This document shows, piece by piece, positions 47,060 to 60,243 of a stretch of DNA of 64,000 nucleotides; the first letter of the stretch is position 1; every line of letters begins with the position of its first letter. Below the pieces are notes generated by a model. It was not told where the DNA came from. It did not search any database and was given only the letters and a program-made list of their open reading frames with translations. Position numbers and translations under genes: made by a program. Source of the stretch: Hydractinia symbiolongicarpus (taxonomy: Eukaryota > Cnidaria > Hydrozoa > Anthoathecata > Hydractiniidae); assembly GCF_029227915.1 (NCBI RefSeq), contig NC_079878.1:9236001-9300000 (forward strand), in the 5' to 3' direction.

Positions 47060-49700
47060 AGTCTTTGACTAATCCTGACGGATGGGAGTTAAAACTATAG
47101 CCTAACAGGTTATAGGTAACCACGCAGTACGGAACCTAAATTTCCTACGCCGGCTGCGGGCCACATATTGTTGGACTACGCATAGAGTGTGAAAATTACG
47201 TCACGATTTCGACGTCACATGCCCCTTGTGAGATGGGGAGGGTTGCGGGCCATAGCTATTTGATTTTTGACTGAGTGAGTGACTGATTAGTCAAAATGAA
47301 TCGGTCAAAATCTGTAAGCTATAATTTGCAACCCTCTCAGTCTATATGGTATAGGCGAAATGGAGAGGGCTGTGAACCATGGCTTTTCGCCGTAAATAAA
47401 TTGCAATCTGATTTTTTAACGCGCTCCGCCTGCAACACCTGGATCGTCGACATTATTCGCTTGGCTAACATTTTTCGTCAAATTTACACTTAGTCACGCG
47501 ACTTATCTGACTAACCCTGGATCCGCGCCTGAACTTCATGGATTTTATTCCATAAAATAATTTTTCAAAAATGCAGGTTAACAAGGTGGACATTTCCTCC
47601 GGTTGAGCAAAAAAGGAATCAGCTGAAATGTCCTAATTTCGTGATTTACGTATTAATTCTGTGATGTGTTTTTTTTCCAATGTGATATTCACTGGAATTA
47701 TTTTCTAAGTCTATATTAATGATCTAATCGGATGTTATACACTACAGCTGTTTGTTTGTTTGTTTGTTCGGTACACACGCTAGGCTCTACACTAAATAAT
47801 AAAATTATTTCACTTTGATTTGAAAAATCCCAATAACATAACAAATGCAAAACTCTGGACTCCATTGGCGATAAATTAGTGACGTAACCAACAATTTTGT
47901 TGTCTATAATAAAGTGAAACCTGGGGGTAAAGAATCATCTGAAATGATTTTAATTTAATCATCTGAAATGTTTTTATGATCATAATGAAAATACAAAACC
48001 ATTTGCAACACTGGTATAAACTTTAAAAAATTACGCAGTTTTACTTTCTCTACGTATGTGAACACTTTAGGACGACAGTTGTCGTTTTCGTGTCAATTCC
48101 CGTCCTTCCTAGTGTCTTTTATTTTTGCGTAAGATAAAAGAGGAATAATGGTAGATGTAATACCCTAACACATCTGATCATTTGTAAAAAAGGTAAAAAT
48201 CATAAAAAAGTAATATACTCTATCTCACATCATAAAAGATTAAAAAACTTTCTTTGCCATCTCCAGCATTGTCTGTTTCTTATTCCAAGTAATCATAATA
48301 CATACCAGTACTTTCCATTTATTTGCTGAATATTAGTGCTCTGTCGAGAACGCCTAAGGAAGCTTGTTTGTCAAACTTCTAAAGGAAAAAGTTAAGACGC
48401 TTAAAATTATAGAATTGCCTAACCTACGCTTAATTTTTCACCACCCAGTCAGGAAAGAAAAATTATTGTCCTTCCCATTTTCACTGATGACTTTTATCCC
48501 TCAATTTCAACCAATGAGAGAATGTTTGGTTAAGATAGATGTTTTGTCGCAGTTGTCGCGCTTTTTCTTTGCTTTATGTAAGTTTTGCAGTTATTATTTG
48601 TAAATAGTATGTAACATTTTATTGTAAAGAGATATTTGTATGAGAAATATATAAATTATTGCATAAATGCTTTGTTAATCTATGGTTCCGGTATGATATT
48701 TGCGAGGATTTACCTGAAGACGGCTTATCGTAAACTAAATATTATGGCATAGTCCATCTAAAGTCATCTGTCGTTAACCTTTTGTGATGAATTAAAAAAT
48801 GGACTCAAATTTCAAACTTTGAAAGTCAAGGCTAGCTTTTTGGAAAGAATTGCATTATCTAAAAAGCTCGCCCTCATATTAAAGATTAATAGGCGTGAAG
48901 AAATCAACAAATGCTATCATGTTGTAAGTGAATTAATGGTACTAATTTTCGCGGAAACAATTCGCATAATTATATACCGCTAAAATATTATTAAAGATTC
49001 CAGTCGCAAAGATTAATAGGTGTGAAAAAAGCAACAAACATCAATGCACCTCTCTTTTATAAGAAAGTTCTTTAGAGGAAAATCCTCAAAAGCCTTAAAA
49101 TCTTAGTTTCGTCTTGTTAAGATCCAATTTTTTAAGACCTTGGTATGTACATTTACTGTTACTAAATCACCATAGTTTTAAAACACAAAACCATCCGGTT
49201 TCTTTTTTCAGTCAAATATACATCCTAACGAAAATATTTTTTTCATTACTAAACTTCGTAAACTAATTCATGACTAAAGATAAAGAAAATAAAGATTTGT
49301 AAACAAAGTTGAAACCGCCATATTGCATGTTCGATTTGTTGTTGAAAGATTCCGGTCTGTTTATTTATCAAATTTGGCGCCATCTCATCACAACAAACTT
49401 CATCGTTCGAAGGTGGATGTATGTTGTGCAAAAGTGAACCAAAATAAGAAAAGAATATTATTATTGGCCGTGAAATATGTTTATAATGTTCCAAGAAGTA
49501 CGAATGTTATAAAATGCTTGCACTACGATTGTATGTAAAATATTCTTGGTTCTCTTGAGTTAAGGGTCTTATTTTTAATGTTTATTGGTAAGTACATCTC
49601 AAACTTGCTTTTTTTTACCCACATAGCCATAAAAGATTTGTAAAAATGTTGCTAGGAAGGAATATGGATATTTATTTATGAAACATAGTTATTTGTGTGT
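47060..49700. other. Intergenic with one palindromic repeat
   Basis: A hairpin-forming repeat spans about 47,236-47,335 (GAGGGTTGCGGGCCATAGCT against AGCTATAATTTGCAACCCTC). The rest is AT-rich with no supported gene; open frames at 48,364 and 49,323 lack recognisable domains. Confidence 0.4.
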
Positions 49701-49802
49701 CGTTATAGTAGTTATTAGATTTTGGGCTTTAGACGTTCCTTAATTTTTGCTACCTCGCCTAAAATTTATTTTGTGGCTGCCACAAAAAAGTTCTTTGTTC
49801 GC
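49701..49802 (+). repeat. Long inverted repeat, left arm
   Basis: CGTTATAGTAG to GTTCTTTGTTCGC is repeated in inverted orientation at 53,441-53,547 with about 95% identity by eye, apart from a 5-base gap. The arms are 3.6 kb apart. Confidence 0.8.
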
Positions 49803-52800
49803 ATCTCCTTTAAATTTTGCGAATAAGATAAAATGGTAAAATTAGCAGAAGTAAATAAAAGTAAATGCGTTTAAAACGCCAGTTTTATTTCTTAAAGAAA
49901 AGTAAATTTTCGCACATATTAATTTTCACGTCTAAAGTTAGCGTAATTTATATACTGAATTTCGCGCGAAAATAACAACCAAGTACACCCAAAAAGCTCG
50001 AATTAGGAAACTGGATTTTTTATGATTGTGAACTCCTTTTTCATCTGCGTGTTTGCACGCATATGTTTGAATTGGTCGTTCTATCCTATAAAAGTTAAGA
50101 TTTAAGCTACCATTTTGAAATTAGCAAAGCTCCGGAGTATTAAGCCTTTTGCGCCGGACTTTAATTTCATTAACCAATCAGAAGAAGTTTTACGTGTTTA
50201 CGCATCCTGGCGTTTAATTTTAGCCGGAGCGTCCACGAGATCAACAGAATGTACATACGCAACAACAAGGCCACGAGGACGTTTTACACTGCTTTTACAC
50301 ACTTAATCTTTTTTTTTCACAATTTTTTCCCATTTTCTTTACAACACTTACCTACACCTTGACAGTTCACCCCTGTTTTAAATCCTTGCAAAGGGTAATG
50401 ATAGGCTGTTTTGTGTGTGTTTTTATTTAATTTGAAGCTGTGTCAAGTTTTTTCTATTAGGCCTGCATGTGTGACGTGACACAGTTTACCTGTACTAGAG
50501 CTCAGTCCAGTGTCACGATTAATTTATTAACTACTAAGCTCTCAGTCTGAAGTACAATCTATTTTTGAACTTTCATCGGGAACATTCTCTGAAAAGTAAA
50601 AAAGGTTGGCCGACTGTGTCTGCTATGATTGGGTAGCAACAAGTTGTAAACTGTTTTTATTTCAGCTAAAGTTATATTTTAAAAGATACATATCAACCTA
50701 AACACTAAGATGTTGTGGTACTAGATTTACGACATACCTGTACTAAAACGCTCTGCCTGAATGTGTGTTGTTGTTTGCGATTCTTATTGGGACTTCCACC
50801 GAGTATTAAACGGCAGAGCGCACAGTTACTTGACGCCAGGTCTCTTGGCTAGTTGAGAAAACCTACCAAACTGTTGTGAATTAGACTTGCACGACAATGT
50901 TAACTTTATGTAAAGTTCCTTTTATATTTTGTTAGTGTTTATAAGTGAAGTTAGTTGTACTGAGTCTGGTGTGACTTTTCTGGGTTGCCGTAATGATCTG
51001 ATTAGGCGCCCAGCATTTTTTAAGCGCCCTCCCCCCCCTCCCCCCTTAAATAAGCGCCCAGGTAATTTTCTCAGAGTTCAATAAGCGCTCAGCACTTATT
51101 AAACGCCCCTCCCACCTTGAATAAGCGCCCACCTGATAAATTTCAAGATAGATTTCAACCAGGATGGAAACGTCAATGAGGATGGAAACGTTTTTGATTT
51201 ATTCAACAATTTTGATACTTAGGCAACACAACTTTGCATTTTATTTGAAAAATTAAAGAAGTTTTCCGTTGTATTATTGATGGCTTAGTATTCCTTGCAT
51301 TTTTAAAAATCTTGTTTGAGACTTTCAGCCTAGCCATTTTTCTTAACTGTTTCTTAGTCTTGGCCTAATCTCACCCTCCTGTTTTTTATATAGATGTTTC
51401 TTAGGTGTACAGCATGCCGTAAATCAAGTGAAGTGCATACACCATTATCGTTGCGCGGCTGTTACATATTGCTCCAAAAATACTTTCCTTCAAAAATATC
51501 TAAAATAAACACAGATCTTATCAACCTTTGTTATTCCATTATAGCAGAAACAATAGGTCAAATTATTTTTCTTTTGTGGGATAAATTTTTGTTAAAGTTA
51601 AAAATATAATTGTGATATCGGGCTGAGCTCTTAGTACAGTTAAACGGTGTAACACAGGCGTATAGGGATAATACACATTTGAAGAAAACTTTCTGAACTG
51701 TTTGCGAACTGTTTAAATAACAACACCAGAAAAAGTCCATTGCTAACATCGGGCTGAGCGGTTAGTTCAGGTAAACAGTGTTGCACATCTGTTTAGGTGC
51801 GACTCCCAGAAAATTCAAAAATTGCCACAGTGTCATAGTACAGGTAAACTACTTTGCACACAACAAAACAGTCTATTGTTAACATTAGGGTAACCGCTTA
51901 GTAAAGTTAAACAGAGTTGAATGTGCGTATAGATGTATTACCCTTTTCCAAAAAAACTTCAATGCAACTGCTGTCAAAAACACAGGACAGGGAACGCCTG
52001 TCGTTACCCGTCCAGCTAAAACAATCGCTCAGCCATTATATTTGCACAAAAAGTTTTCAGGATAATAATAAAAGATGGAGCTACTTAGCTAAAATTGCCT
52101 TTAGCATAGGAATTATTGCTTAAGAATATTGTTGTATTAGCCAAACTGCATTTTTATACTTTCACTTTTTAGCCATAGATAGAAGCTAGCTAAATGGCTA
52201 CATTCTCAACATAAAAATAAATGTTAGCTCTTATACCAAACAAAATAGTAAAAGTAAGGTTCTAGCTAGCTAGCTAACTAGCCAGCCTTCCAAATCTTCG
52301 TTCCTAGCCAAAAATCTTAAAACTGGTACGTTTAAGATCTGTACGTAGCTAAAAACCGTGACAAAATATTTAACTTAACATTGAAAACAAACAGAAAACA
52401 AATATTAAAAAAATGTAAAGCTTTCAGAAAATAAAAAAGTCAAACAGGCCTACAATCGTGGACAAAAATATTGAGACTAAGGCAGTTTTTTACTCGTTAT
52501 CCAAATATGGACAAAACAGTCAAATAATCAATACTCTGCAGCCGGCAGGCTGCAAAGTCGCCACTTTTGCATACAGGTAGGCCAGCCAGAGAGGGTTGAA
52601 AAGTTGCTATTCACATTCTTTAGCACGCCCGCACACCGAAATAATTCACGTCGGGGACCACGAAGGCCCCGAAATTCGTGATTAATAGCCTTGCTGACAT
52701 CAGCAACAATTAGCACATTTTAAGAATTTTGTATTTACCAAATAACCTAAGTCCACTCTGAACATTGACAAGTGAACTTTGACAAGTTCAAGATGTGTGA

Positions 52801-53126
52801 ATCTAATATAGAATGGACCTACGCAATTACTTGTGGTGGCAAACTTCGAAATTCGTTGTCTTGTCCCAACATATTGTGACCACGATTGTAGCTACAAACC
52901 TCCTACACACTGACCACACATTGCCCATGACCATTTTCAAAATCAAAATGGCCTTCATTCAGTCGCTAAAGTATATTGGAGCGAAAATCTTGGATTCTTT
53001 CTGGTCGCGAAAATCTTGGATTGTTTTTTAAACAATCAGGCGTCCTGATTAGTATACTGCGAGCATTGAAAACAAAGTCGACAAAATATATCGAATTTGG
53101 TATTGGTGCGTATTTTAAATATTTCG
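49803..53126. other. Segment between inverted repeat arms, no gene recognised
   Basis: Contains AATAAGCGCCC-type repeats at 51,003-51,135 (about six variants of AAGCGCCC), a three-unit tandem array at 51,616-52,010 and (CTAG)n at 52,263-52,275. Open frames at 50,115 and 52,813 show no family features. No transposase found. Confidence 0.4.
51616..52010. repeat. Three tandem units of about 133 bp
   Basis: Units begin near 51,616 (ATATCGGGCTGAGCTCTTAG), 51,747 (ACATCGGGCTGAGCGGTTAG) and 51,884 (ACATTAGGGTAACCGCTTAG). Each continues with TTAAACxG or GTAAACAG and (T/A)G(C/T)GTATAG-like text. Diverged, non-coding. Confidence 0.6.
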
Positions 53127-53415
53127 TGTTTCCGCAACGGACACGGCGGACATACAGACAAAATACGGCTATCATTAAAGAGACTAGTCGTTAACCCATG
53201 GAAAAATCCATGGGGTCGCCCGTCCTTTATATATCGCATTTCGTGTCAGGACGCACCTTTCGCGGACACACAGACAGACAGAAGACGGCTATTATTAAAG
53301 AGACTAGTCGTTAACCCGTGAAAAAATCCACGGGGTTGCTCGTACTTTATATATCACATTTCATGTTTTCGTAACAGGACACGGTTTTCCTTTGAACACA
53401 CAGACAAAATACGGC
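53127..53415. repeat. Tandem units with hairpins (TTAACCCATGGA...TCCATGGGG family)
   Basis: AAAGAGACTAGTCGTTAACC occurs at about 53,178 and 53,298 and is each time followed by a small hairpin (CCCATGGA/TCCATGGG; CCCGTG/CACGGG), then CGCCCGTCCTTTATATAT-like text and ACAGACAGACAGAA-like text. A single related unit lies at 55,090-55,205. Probably a dispersed short element amplified locally. Confidence 0.6.
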
Positions 53416-53440
53416 TATTAAAATAGAGATTAAAGGAAAG

Positions 53441-53547
53441 GCGAACAAAAAACTTTTTTCTGGCAGCCACAAAATAAATGTTAGGCGAGGTAGCAAAAAT
53501 TAAGGAACGTCTTAATCCCAAAATCTAATAAAACAACTACTATAACG
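53441..53547 (-). repeat. Long inverted repeat, right arm
   Basis: Inverted partner of 49,701-49,802. Both arms contain AATTTTTGCTACCTCGCCTA (as read from the left arm). Confidence 0.8.
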
Positions 53548-53813
53548 CACTGTGCGATAACTGCAGAGAAGTCTCCCATTCAGGGGCCTGTGGGAAACAA
53601 AGAATGTGTTAAATTTTATGTAAAATTTATTTGCTAAAATTTTATCGCTTCTAAAAACAGCACATGTTAAATTACAAATTATATTCAACAGTTAAATAAA
53701 TAAAGAAATATATGTATATTATATATAACAATATTAAATATAAAATGTAGAATACATAAAAATAATAAAATTTGAAAAATACGAAATAAATTAAAATGTA
53801 TATATATTCGTCT

Positions 53814-55342
53814 TTATATCTTTGTTACAGTTTGTTCTCGATACTCGGGTGCTTCTTCCCTTATTTTTTGACATGTATAACCAGTTTTTGAATTGGCACA
53901 AACAAATCCATGTACACAACCGCATGAATGTCTAAACTGAATTTATATAAATTGATTATTTAAAGTCCCACACAGATATCTAACAGGAAATAGCAAGTAA
54001 ACTGAAAAAAAAGGGTTAAAATAATGGCAATTTGTCCTGGTGGAGTTAAAATCAATTTTATACCAAGTCGCTTTTAGTACAATAATAAGCCTTGTTTCAT
54101 GTGAATTTTTTCACGTCTTGCTTCCTTGTGGGCATTGGTTTACACTTTTGTAAAACATCGGACAACTTAGAACAGAATGTCGATGCTGGCAAAATTACTT
54201 ACGTTTTTTTTCATATAAAACAGAGGAAAGCATGATTCACCAGGTAAATTTAGTGGAGCACAAACCCCTCTGTCATAACTGTGTTTGAGACAGCATTGTT
54301 GTGCAGAACAATGATTATCAGTGTAGCAACTGTTGATGTAGAACTGAAATAAAGAAAACTATAGATCTTAAAGCATATAGAAATAGAAACTGAAAATACA
54401 TTATGATATAAAACTTGGTTTAAGTTGCGAAAGCTTTTTTTTCATTTCGATAATAGAGAGATGGCGTAATGCGTAAAGAAACCCATCAAATACAGCATTT
54501 TCATTACTTCGATCATAATGTGTCGAATTTTTTTTAGATAGATGTAATTTTTTTAAGAGTTTTTTTGCTTTACTTCTGCTGACCTTGAAAATGACGTTGG
54601 TGACGCTAATACTTTAAAAGTAAATTGATCAGTGTTTTCATAAAGATGTTCAAACTGATGGACATTAAAAAACAACTGTCAACAAATCACGCAAATTTGC
54701 ATAATTTTAATATCTTATATGTGAGTCAGAAACCATTCGCCCCCATTTCAAATACTGATCATAACATTGTTTGTAGGCGATGTAGACATCGAAAAGAAGT
54801 TGCAGTTTTGTCACGAAAAAACATCAAGTTCAAACCAGTCCTTTTTAAACTATAATAAATAAAGGAAAAACCTACCGTTGTTAGTTGTTCAATAGTGGGA
54901 TCTCGTAATACCTAAATCAAATATAATGAGTTTATTTAAACAAGAAATATATCAAAAATATGATGAATAAATAGAGCAAAAAAAACTTTTGTATCAAAGT
55001 GATTAACTTGTTATTGACATTAGCTGTCCAACTTATTGGACCGAATTGTATTTTGCCAAATATTTTGCAAAATATATTTAAATTAGTCGGTGGCCCGTGA
55101 ATAAATTCACGTGTTCGCCCGTCCTTTCCGCCTTCCGTATTTCGTGTGTTTTGCTACTCGTGGTATTATTACAGACAGACAGAATACAGCTACTATTATA
55201 GAGAAAGAAAGGTTAATAAAAAATGTTTTTTTGTCGTGGTACTCTTAATATTACTAGCAAAAAAATCCTCAAACTGACTAACCATCGCACTTGTTGGTGT
55301 TATCAAAACCAGAACGACTGCAACAAAATTTTTGATTTCCAT
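53814..55342 (-). CDS. Secreted 10-cysteine Dickkopf/prokineticin-like ligand, 4 exons, 119 aa
   Basis: Exons on -: 55283-55342, 54876-54911, 54203-54343, 53814-53936, all with AG acceptors and GT donors (GTTAGT, GTAGGT, GTAAGT) and all in phase 0. Exon 1 encodes a signal peptide (MEIKNFVAVVLVLITPTSA). The mature chain has ten cysteines: Cx5Cx4CCx9Cx9C in exon 3 and CxCx5Cx8C in exon 4. That is the colipase-fold pattern shared by the C-terminal domain of Dickkopf proteins and by prokineticins. CGCVHGFVC and TCQKI resemble Dickkopf (CDCAKGLSC, VCQ+). The AVIT start of prokineticins is absent. There is no N-terminal Dickkopf cysteine domain; single-domain Dkk1/2/4-like proteins are known in Hydra. 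Dickkopf ligands antagonise Wnt co-receptors. The assignment between the two families is an inference. Confidence 0.82.
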
Positions 55343-58300
55343 AACTTTCTATGCTCTTTGAGATTATGACGCTATCAGAGAGCAACATATTATTTAAACC
55401 TTTTAAAACAATGCCACTCTAATGTCGATTTCTTTGCATTCATTAAAAATATATTTCCCTGTTTTCGCGCCGGTAACATTGCTTTCACGATGTCTCCTCC
55501 ACAGACGTTTTTTATGGAATAGTACTGTTTGAAGCACAGACAGACTTTCATATAGCGAAAGAGTATTCCTTTGTTATGTTTTATAACTTCTAATCAATTT
55601 ATGTCAACGAAACATGGTGGCCAATCCAGTTGGTCAGTATACAAATCCCTGGAGTATCCCTCACCCCTCGATAACTCCAGCCTAAGATTATTTCAACAAC
55701 CAATTCTCCAACAAGTAATCTACAAAGAGCTCTTTGAAACAACGAAAAGTCTTTTTTTTTCTGTTCAATAATAAAATTAAAGTAAAAAAAAAGCTGTAAT
55801 ATTTTTATTGCGCTTTGCGCTAGCAAATTTGGCGCTAAAATCCTTGATTATTTCCTTCTAAGGAATTTTTAGAAGGAAATAATCAAGTAAGAATTGACCA
55901 TGAATATAGTTAAAAAAAATAAGCAACTTTCTTAAGCAACCAAGCAACCATAGCCAAACTAATCTTTTTAAGAAACTCTCTTCAAAAACATGAAAAAGGA
56001 CCAATTGATTGGTTTGTCATTTATTTGTTGTTGTTTTGTTTTTACAGATATTTTTATAGAAAAACATCTGTAATTTGGTAAAAAGGTGCCTTAAAATTAA
56101 AAGTAAATTGGTATAACTCGATATCAGCTTGTTAAGCAATGAAATTCTAAGAAGGTCAGAAGTTAATAGTAACTCGAGACAGAGCGAACTCGTAGTATTG
56201 CATATTATCACAGAAGCGCCATCAAAATTTTTATAAAGTTTGATTTTTACCAATAGTAGGTAAGACTAATTTCTATTAATCACAATATGAATCTCAAAGG
56301 GCGCCAATGTAACGTTAAACGCAATTTTTGCTTTCTCATCAAAAAGAACATGTAAATTTTTAACTGTAAAATTACAAGGTAACATGAGAGTTAGAACATT
56401 TAATAACAATCCTGCAATGGACAAATTACATCTTGTGTCACTCAGCTTAATGAAATTGACTATGATATGAAATCTACAACACCAAATCATGTTGGTGATG
56501 TTCCAAGCTTATATAACATTAAAAGCACCTCACGTGCGACAAGAATCAATATACACGTAAAAGTTAAGCAACCAAAACTTCAACTTGGATGTTCTACCTA
56601 CTTCTAATTTTTGTTTTAAAGTTTTGGATAAAACAAAGTGTGAGTTTTTCTCCATCGCACCAATGTATAGGGAAGTGATGGCCGCTGAAGCGTTTTAAGC
56701 TTAAATAGTTATTAAGTATCTGTAACTGATTATATTCTAGCAATGAACATCAAATTGTGCTTTTATATTCTTGTAACATTAATTAAAACATTAATTTTGG
56801 GATAGTAGACTCATCACCACTGCAGTAAAAGGAATACACACTCTCTTTTTATAACAATACATAAGAAAACTGACGCTAGGAATGACTGAAAAAAAAAGAA
56901 CATGCCAAGGCTAAAAAATTTTATTTTCTTTTTTTATGACAACAAGGAATCATGCTTACAATATTTTTTAAAATAGAAGTTTTCTCAGAAGCATTTGTTC
57001 CGATTTTGCAAAACTGTAATGTACCTATATATATAAAAAAATTGAGCTTGGCATGTAACGGAATAAGACATAAAGGAAATTTCTTGATTTTTGAACTATT
57101 CTGAGGAGAGAGAGTGTATCATAAATTACGGGTAGACAAGCGAAGTTTGAAATAAGACTCGCAATCTCCGTTGAGGACATGTCACGGCAAACGTTTTTAC
57201 GCATGGTGTGAATGAAATGGAAATGATCCGATTGCTTCTTATGTAAGGCAGAATATGTTATATCATATTTTCATTTAACATCGAAGGTCATCGAAGGAAG
57301 TTCATTCAACGAGTGTTTGCGTTTCCTTCTTTTTTCATTGCACGTATAGAATAATACATAACTTATAATACAGAACTGTACATAATACAGAACTTATATG
57401 ACTTGATTTTTACTCACTGTTTTTATGTAATGAATCAAATAACGCAAGCAAAAATTAACATAATTGATCATGCGGAGTGCTAGCAGATGGTTGGTATGTG
57501 GTACCTAAGGCCAGCTAAAAATATGTGCTGACTCTTTCTGCATACGAGAATGAGAATGTTACGCTTAATCCTTGTATTAAAAAGGTACTAGTTCTGGGAT
57601 CGTGGTTGAGTTTTGACTCAGCAGAAAAATTAAGCTTTCTTAGAATCTGCGAAAAAATGCCAGCAGAATCACATCCTGGAACACAGTAATATGCCCAGAG
57701 AAAGCATTGTAATAGCTAGTCTACAGTGGTTACATCATTGTGTGAAACAAATTAAAAAACAATTATTGGTACAGATTCACCTCGACAGTGAAAAGATTTC
57801 ACGTAACAAAACACTCTACAACTTGTAAGAGCATTGCCATTGACCTTCAGCTATCAGAAGAAATAAATAAAAAAAATATTTTTTTGTCCTGTTTAATGCT
57901 GGATTTGCCGCCTTATTCACCTATACCAAACATGAACACGGTGTACAATTCAATATTTTACCAGTGAGAAGATATTCGATAGGTTGCAGAAAGTTGTTGA
58001 CTAAATCCCGTCAAATTGGTTTTAGTTCGGACATCGATTTGAATAAGGGTAAAACCAAAATATCCTTGGTATTGTCAGTAACAACCTTGGTTTAGAATCT
58101 TGGTTGTATTGTAGTAGAAACGTACCACCATAGCTTCAATACTTTAAAAGACGATATCTCATTGTTGGAGAACATTTCACTAACTATGGAACAAGAATGG
58201 AAATATTTTCCAAAAAAGGGTACTACTTTTGTGCATGTTTATCCTTTACCAATTATAGTATTGTGTTTACACTACCAATACTGTATATAATTCGATACTT

Positions 58301-59425
58301 CATTGCTAAATTTTCTCTACGGACATTAAATTCTATGAAAATGCGACAAAATGAGTAATGTATACATTCCAAACACAGGACCCACATTGATAACAGTGTT
58401 TCCTACACTGAAGTGGCTATATCCTGTATAAATATTCGAAATAATAATAATAATGATAATAATAATGACCGGTCCTCTCGTATTAACATATCAAATTCAA
58501 GCACGGTCCTGACATCACTTAAGATGGATATTATTTTCAGCTCACGGAAGCCTGGACAGGAGGTGGCAACAGCTATGATTAGCATATGAGATGAAAAAAA
58601 TAAGTATCGAATGTGCAATATTTTATCTACGGAAAATTACTGCATTGTCGAAATATAATTTCTTTAAAACCCACAAAATTGAAACTAGAACCTTTAAGAA
58701 TACAGACAACAGAATGATCAGATTTTAGTATTATTCGTCTAAATCGAAAGTGAAAATTCCTTCATTCCGTCTATCACCTGTTTTCGGACACTAAATTTGT
58801 TTTAGAATGCGGCGGAAAGTGGTGCTTGTGACAAAATTTCCTTCAATCAGCACTTTTTGCAACCATTCGCGTAAAAAAAACTGTATAGCAACGCTCATAG
58901 CATTTTTAATGACTTTAGAAAACTCTTCTCCAATAAATGACGGCATTGAAATAATGGTGACCAATTCCAGCTAATTTGTAGCATAATTAAGTATCTAAAC
59001 CGTAATAAGTTTCGCGGATGGATGTTTTTGCGGGTAAAAAGAATATATTTTTTAACTTTCGCGGACGATAGTTTGTAAAACGTTTCGCGGTTTTTTTCAT
59101 TCTGCAATATAATTACACAAGTCACTTTCTTGACATTTTAAAGACTAATAATTTTCGCGAATGGTGTTTTAAATAATATTTCACGGGTACATAATTTCGC
59201 GAATTTCAGTAAAAATCTGCCAAAAGCGCGAGAATAAGTAACTGCGAAAAACTTAGAAATATGTACGTTTGCCTGATTTACAATAAATGGTCCTGCGAAG
59301 TCCAAGATGTAGCTTTGAGCCCTATAAATACGTGCTGTGTGAAGAAAAAGTTATTGTCTTCCAAAGTCAATTCGCCAACGCGTCACGTGACTATATTTAC
59401 CTATGAGAAGACATAAAAAATTATT
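55343..59425. other. Intergenic, upstream of the secreted-ligand gene
   Basis: The first few hundred bases above 55,342 should hold its promoter. Beyond, AT-rich DNA with an inverted repeat at 55,840-55,885 (CTTGATTATTTCCTTCTAAG and its complement) and TTTCGCG-rich fragments at 59,010-59,200. Open frames at 55,571, 56,266, 58,403 and 58,895 show no domain. Confidence 0.4.
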
Positions 59426-59429
59426 CTGA

Positions 59430-60133
59430 AGTGTATGTGTAGCTTTATTTGTTTTGTATGTTCCAAGTCTTGTTCCACTCATTGTGTGTTAATGACCTAT
59501 TGTGTTATTTTTAACTTCTTTTGTTTTTTGTATAATAGGCTTTTGTTATGTATAAAGTTTGATGTATATAGTAGATTCATGTGCGTGATGTGAGTTAGTG
59601 TGTGTCTTGCGAGGTAAGGTAGTTTTTTCAAAGTGATTTTGATTTTTTATTTCTTTTGTTTGAGTTATATTAGTATTTATTTTATACTTATTCTTATTTT
59701 CTTCATGCTGTGTCTCTTGCTGTCCATTTTGTTTGTGTTGGGTTTGTAAAACTCGTGAGTTAATCTTGTCCCTGGTAGAAGTGATGTTCTCGTGTGTGTT
59801 TGTGTTCGTTTTCTTAATTATATGTAAATATTTTTTGTCTGTGTACTAGGCATATTATATTTATTTAACGTTTTCGGCATAACATGCACCTCTGTGTTAT
59901 AACTTGTTAAGTTTATTTCTAACCTGAGTGTAACTCTTGTTTGTGTGTGCGGCGCTAATAGTTTAATCACAGCTTTTCTACAAGCATTTCATCTACATAC
60001 TGCTTATCGTGCGCTTCGTGACGTACTTTTGATGTTGATCTCATGTATTCAGTTAACTGTTGGTCTTATTACGATTTCCATTTATTTCAATCGAAATGAG
60101 ATTTTAATGGGTCTTAATTCTTCTTCTTTTTAA
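59430..60133 (+). other. T- and G-rich strand-skewed block of unknown origin
   Basis: Counts by eye: 59,641-59,700 has T 40, A 12; 59,761-59,820 has T 29, A 9. The 3' part (59,945-60,133) is an open frame of 62 codons with T-ending codons (RALRDVLLMLISC), no recognisable family. Flanking DNA is not skewed. Confidence 0.35.
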
Positions 60134-60151
60134 TGAGTACTTGATAAGCAT

Positions 60152-60243
60152 CCTCGTCCCCAGGGTTTGTTGCCTATGCCAAAGTCGCTAGCGCTTACTC
60201 GATGGCAAAATGGCAAAAAGGCAAAAGCCCATGGGGACGAGGT
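60152..60243. repeat. MITE-like palindrome
   Basis: Ends CCTCGTCCCCAGGG and CCCATGGGGACGAGG are inverted. Related in terminal sequence and design to the palindrome at 10.19 kb. The interior includes repeated GGCAAAA. Confidence 0.6.
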
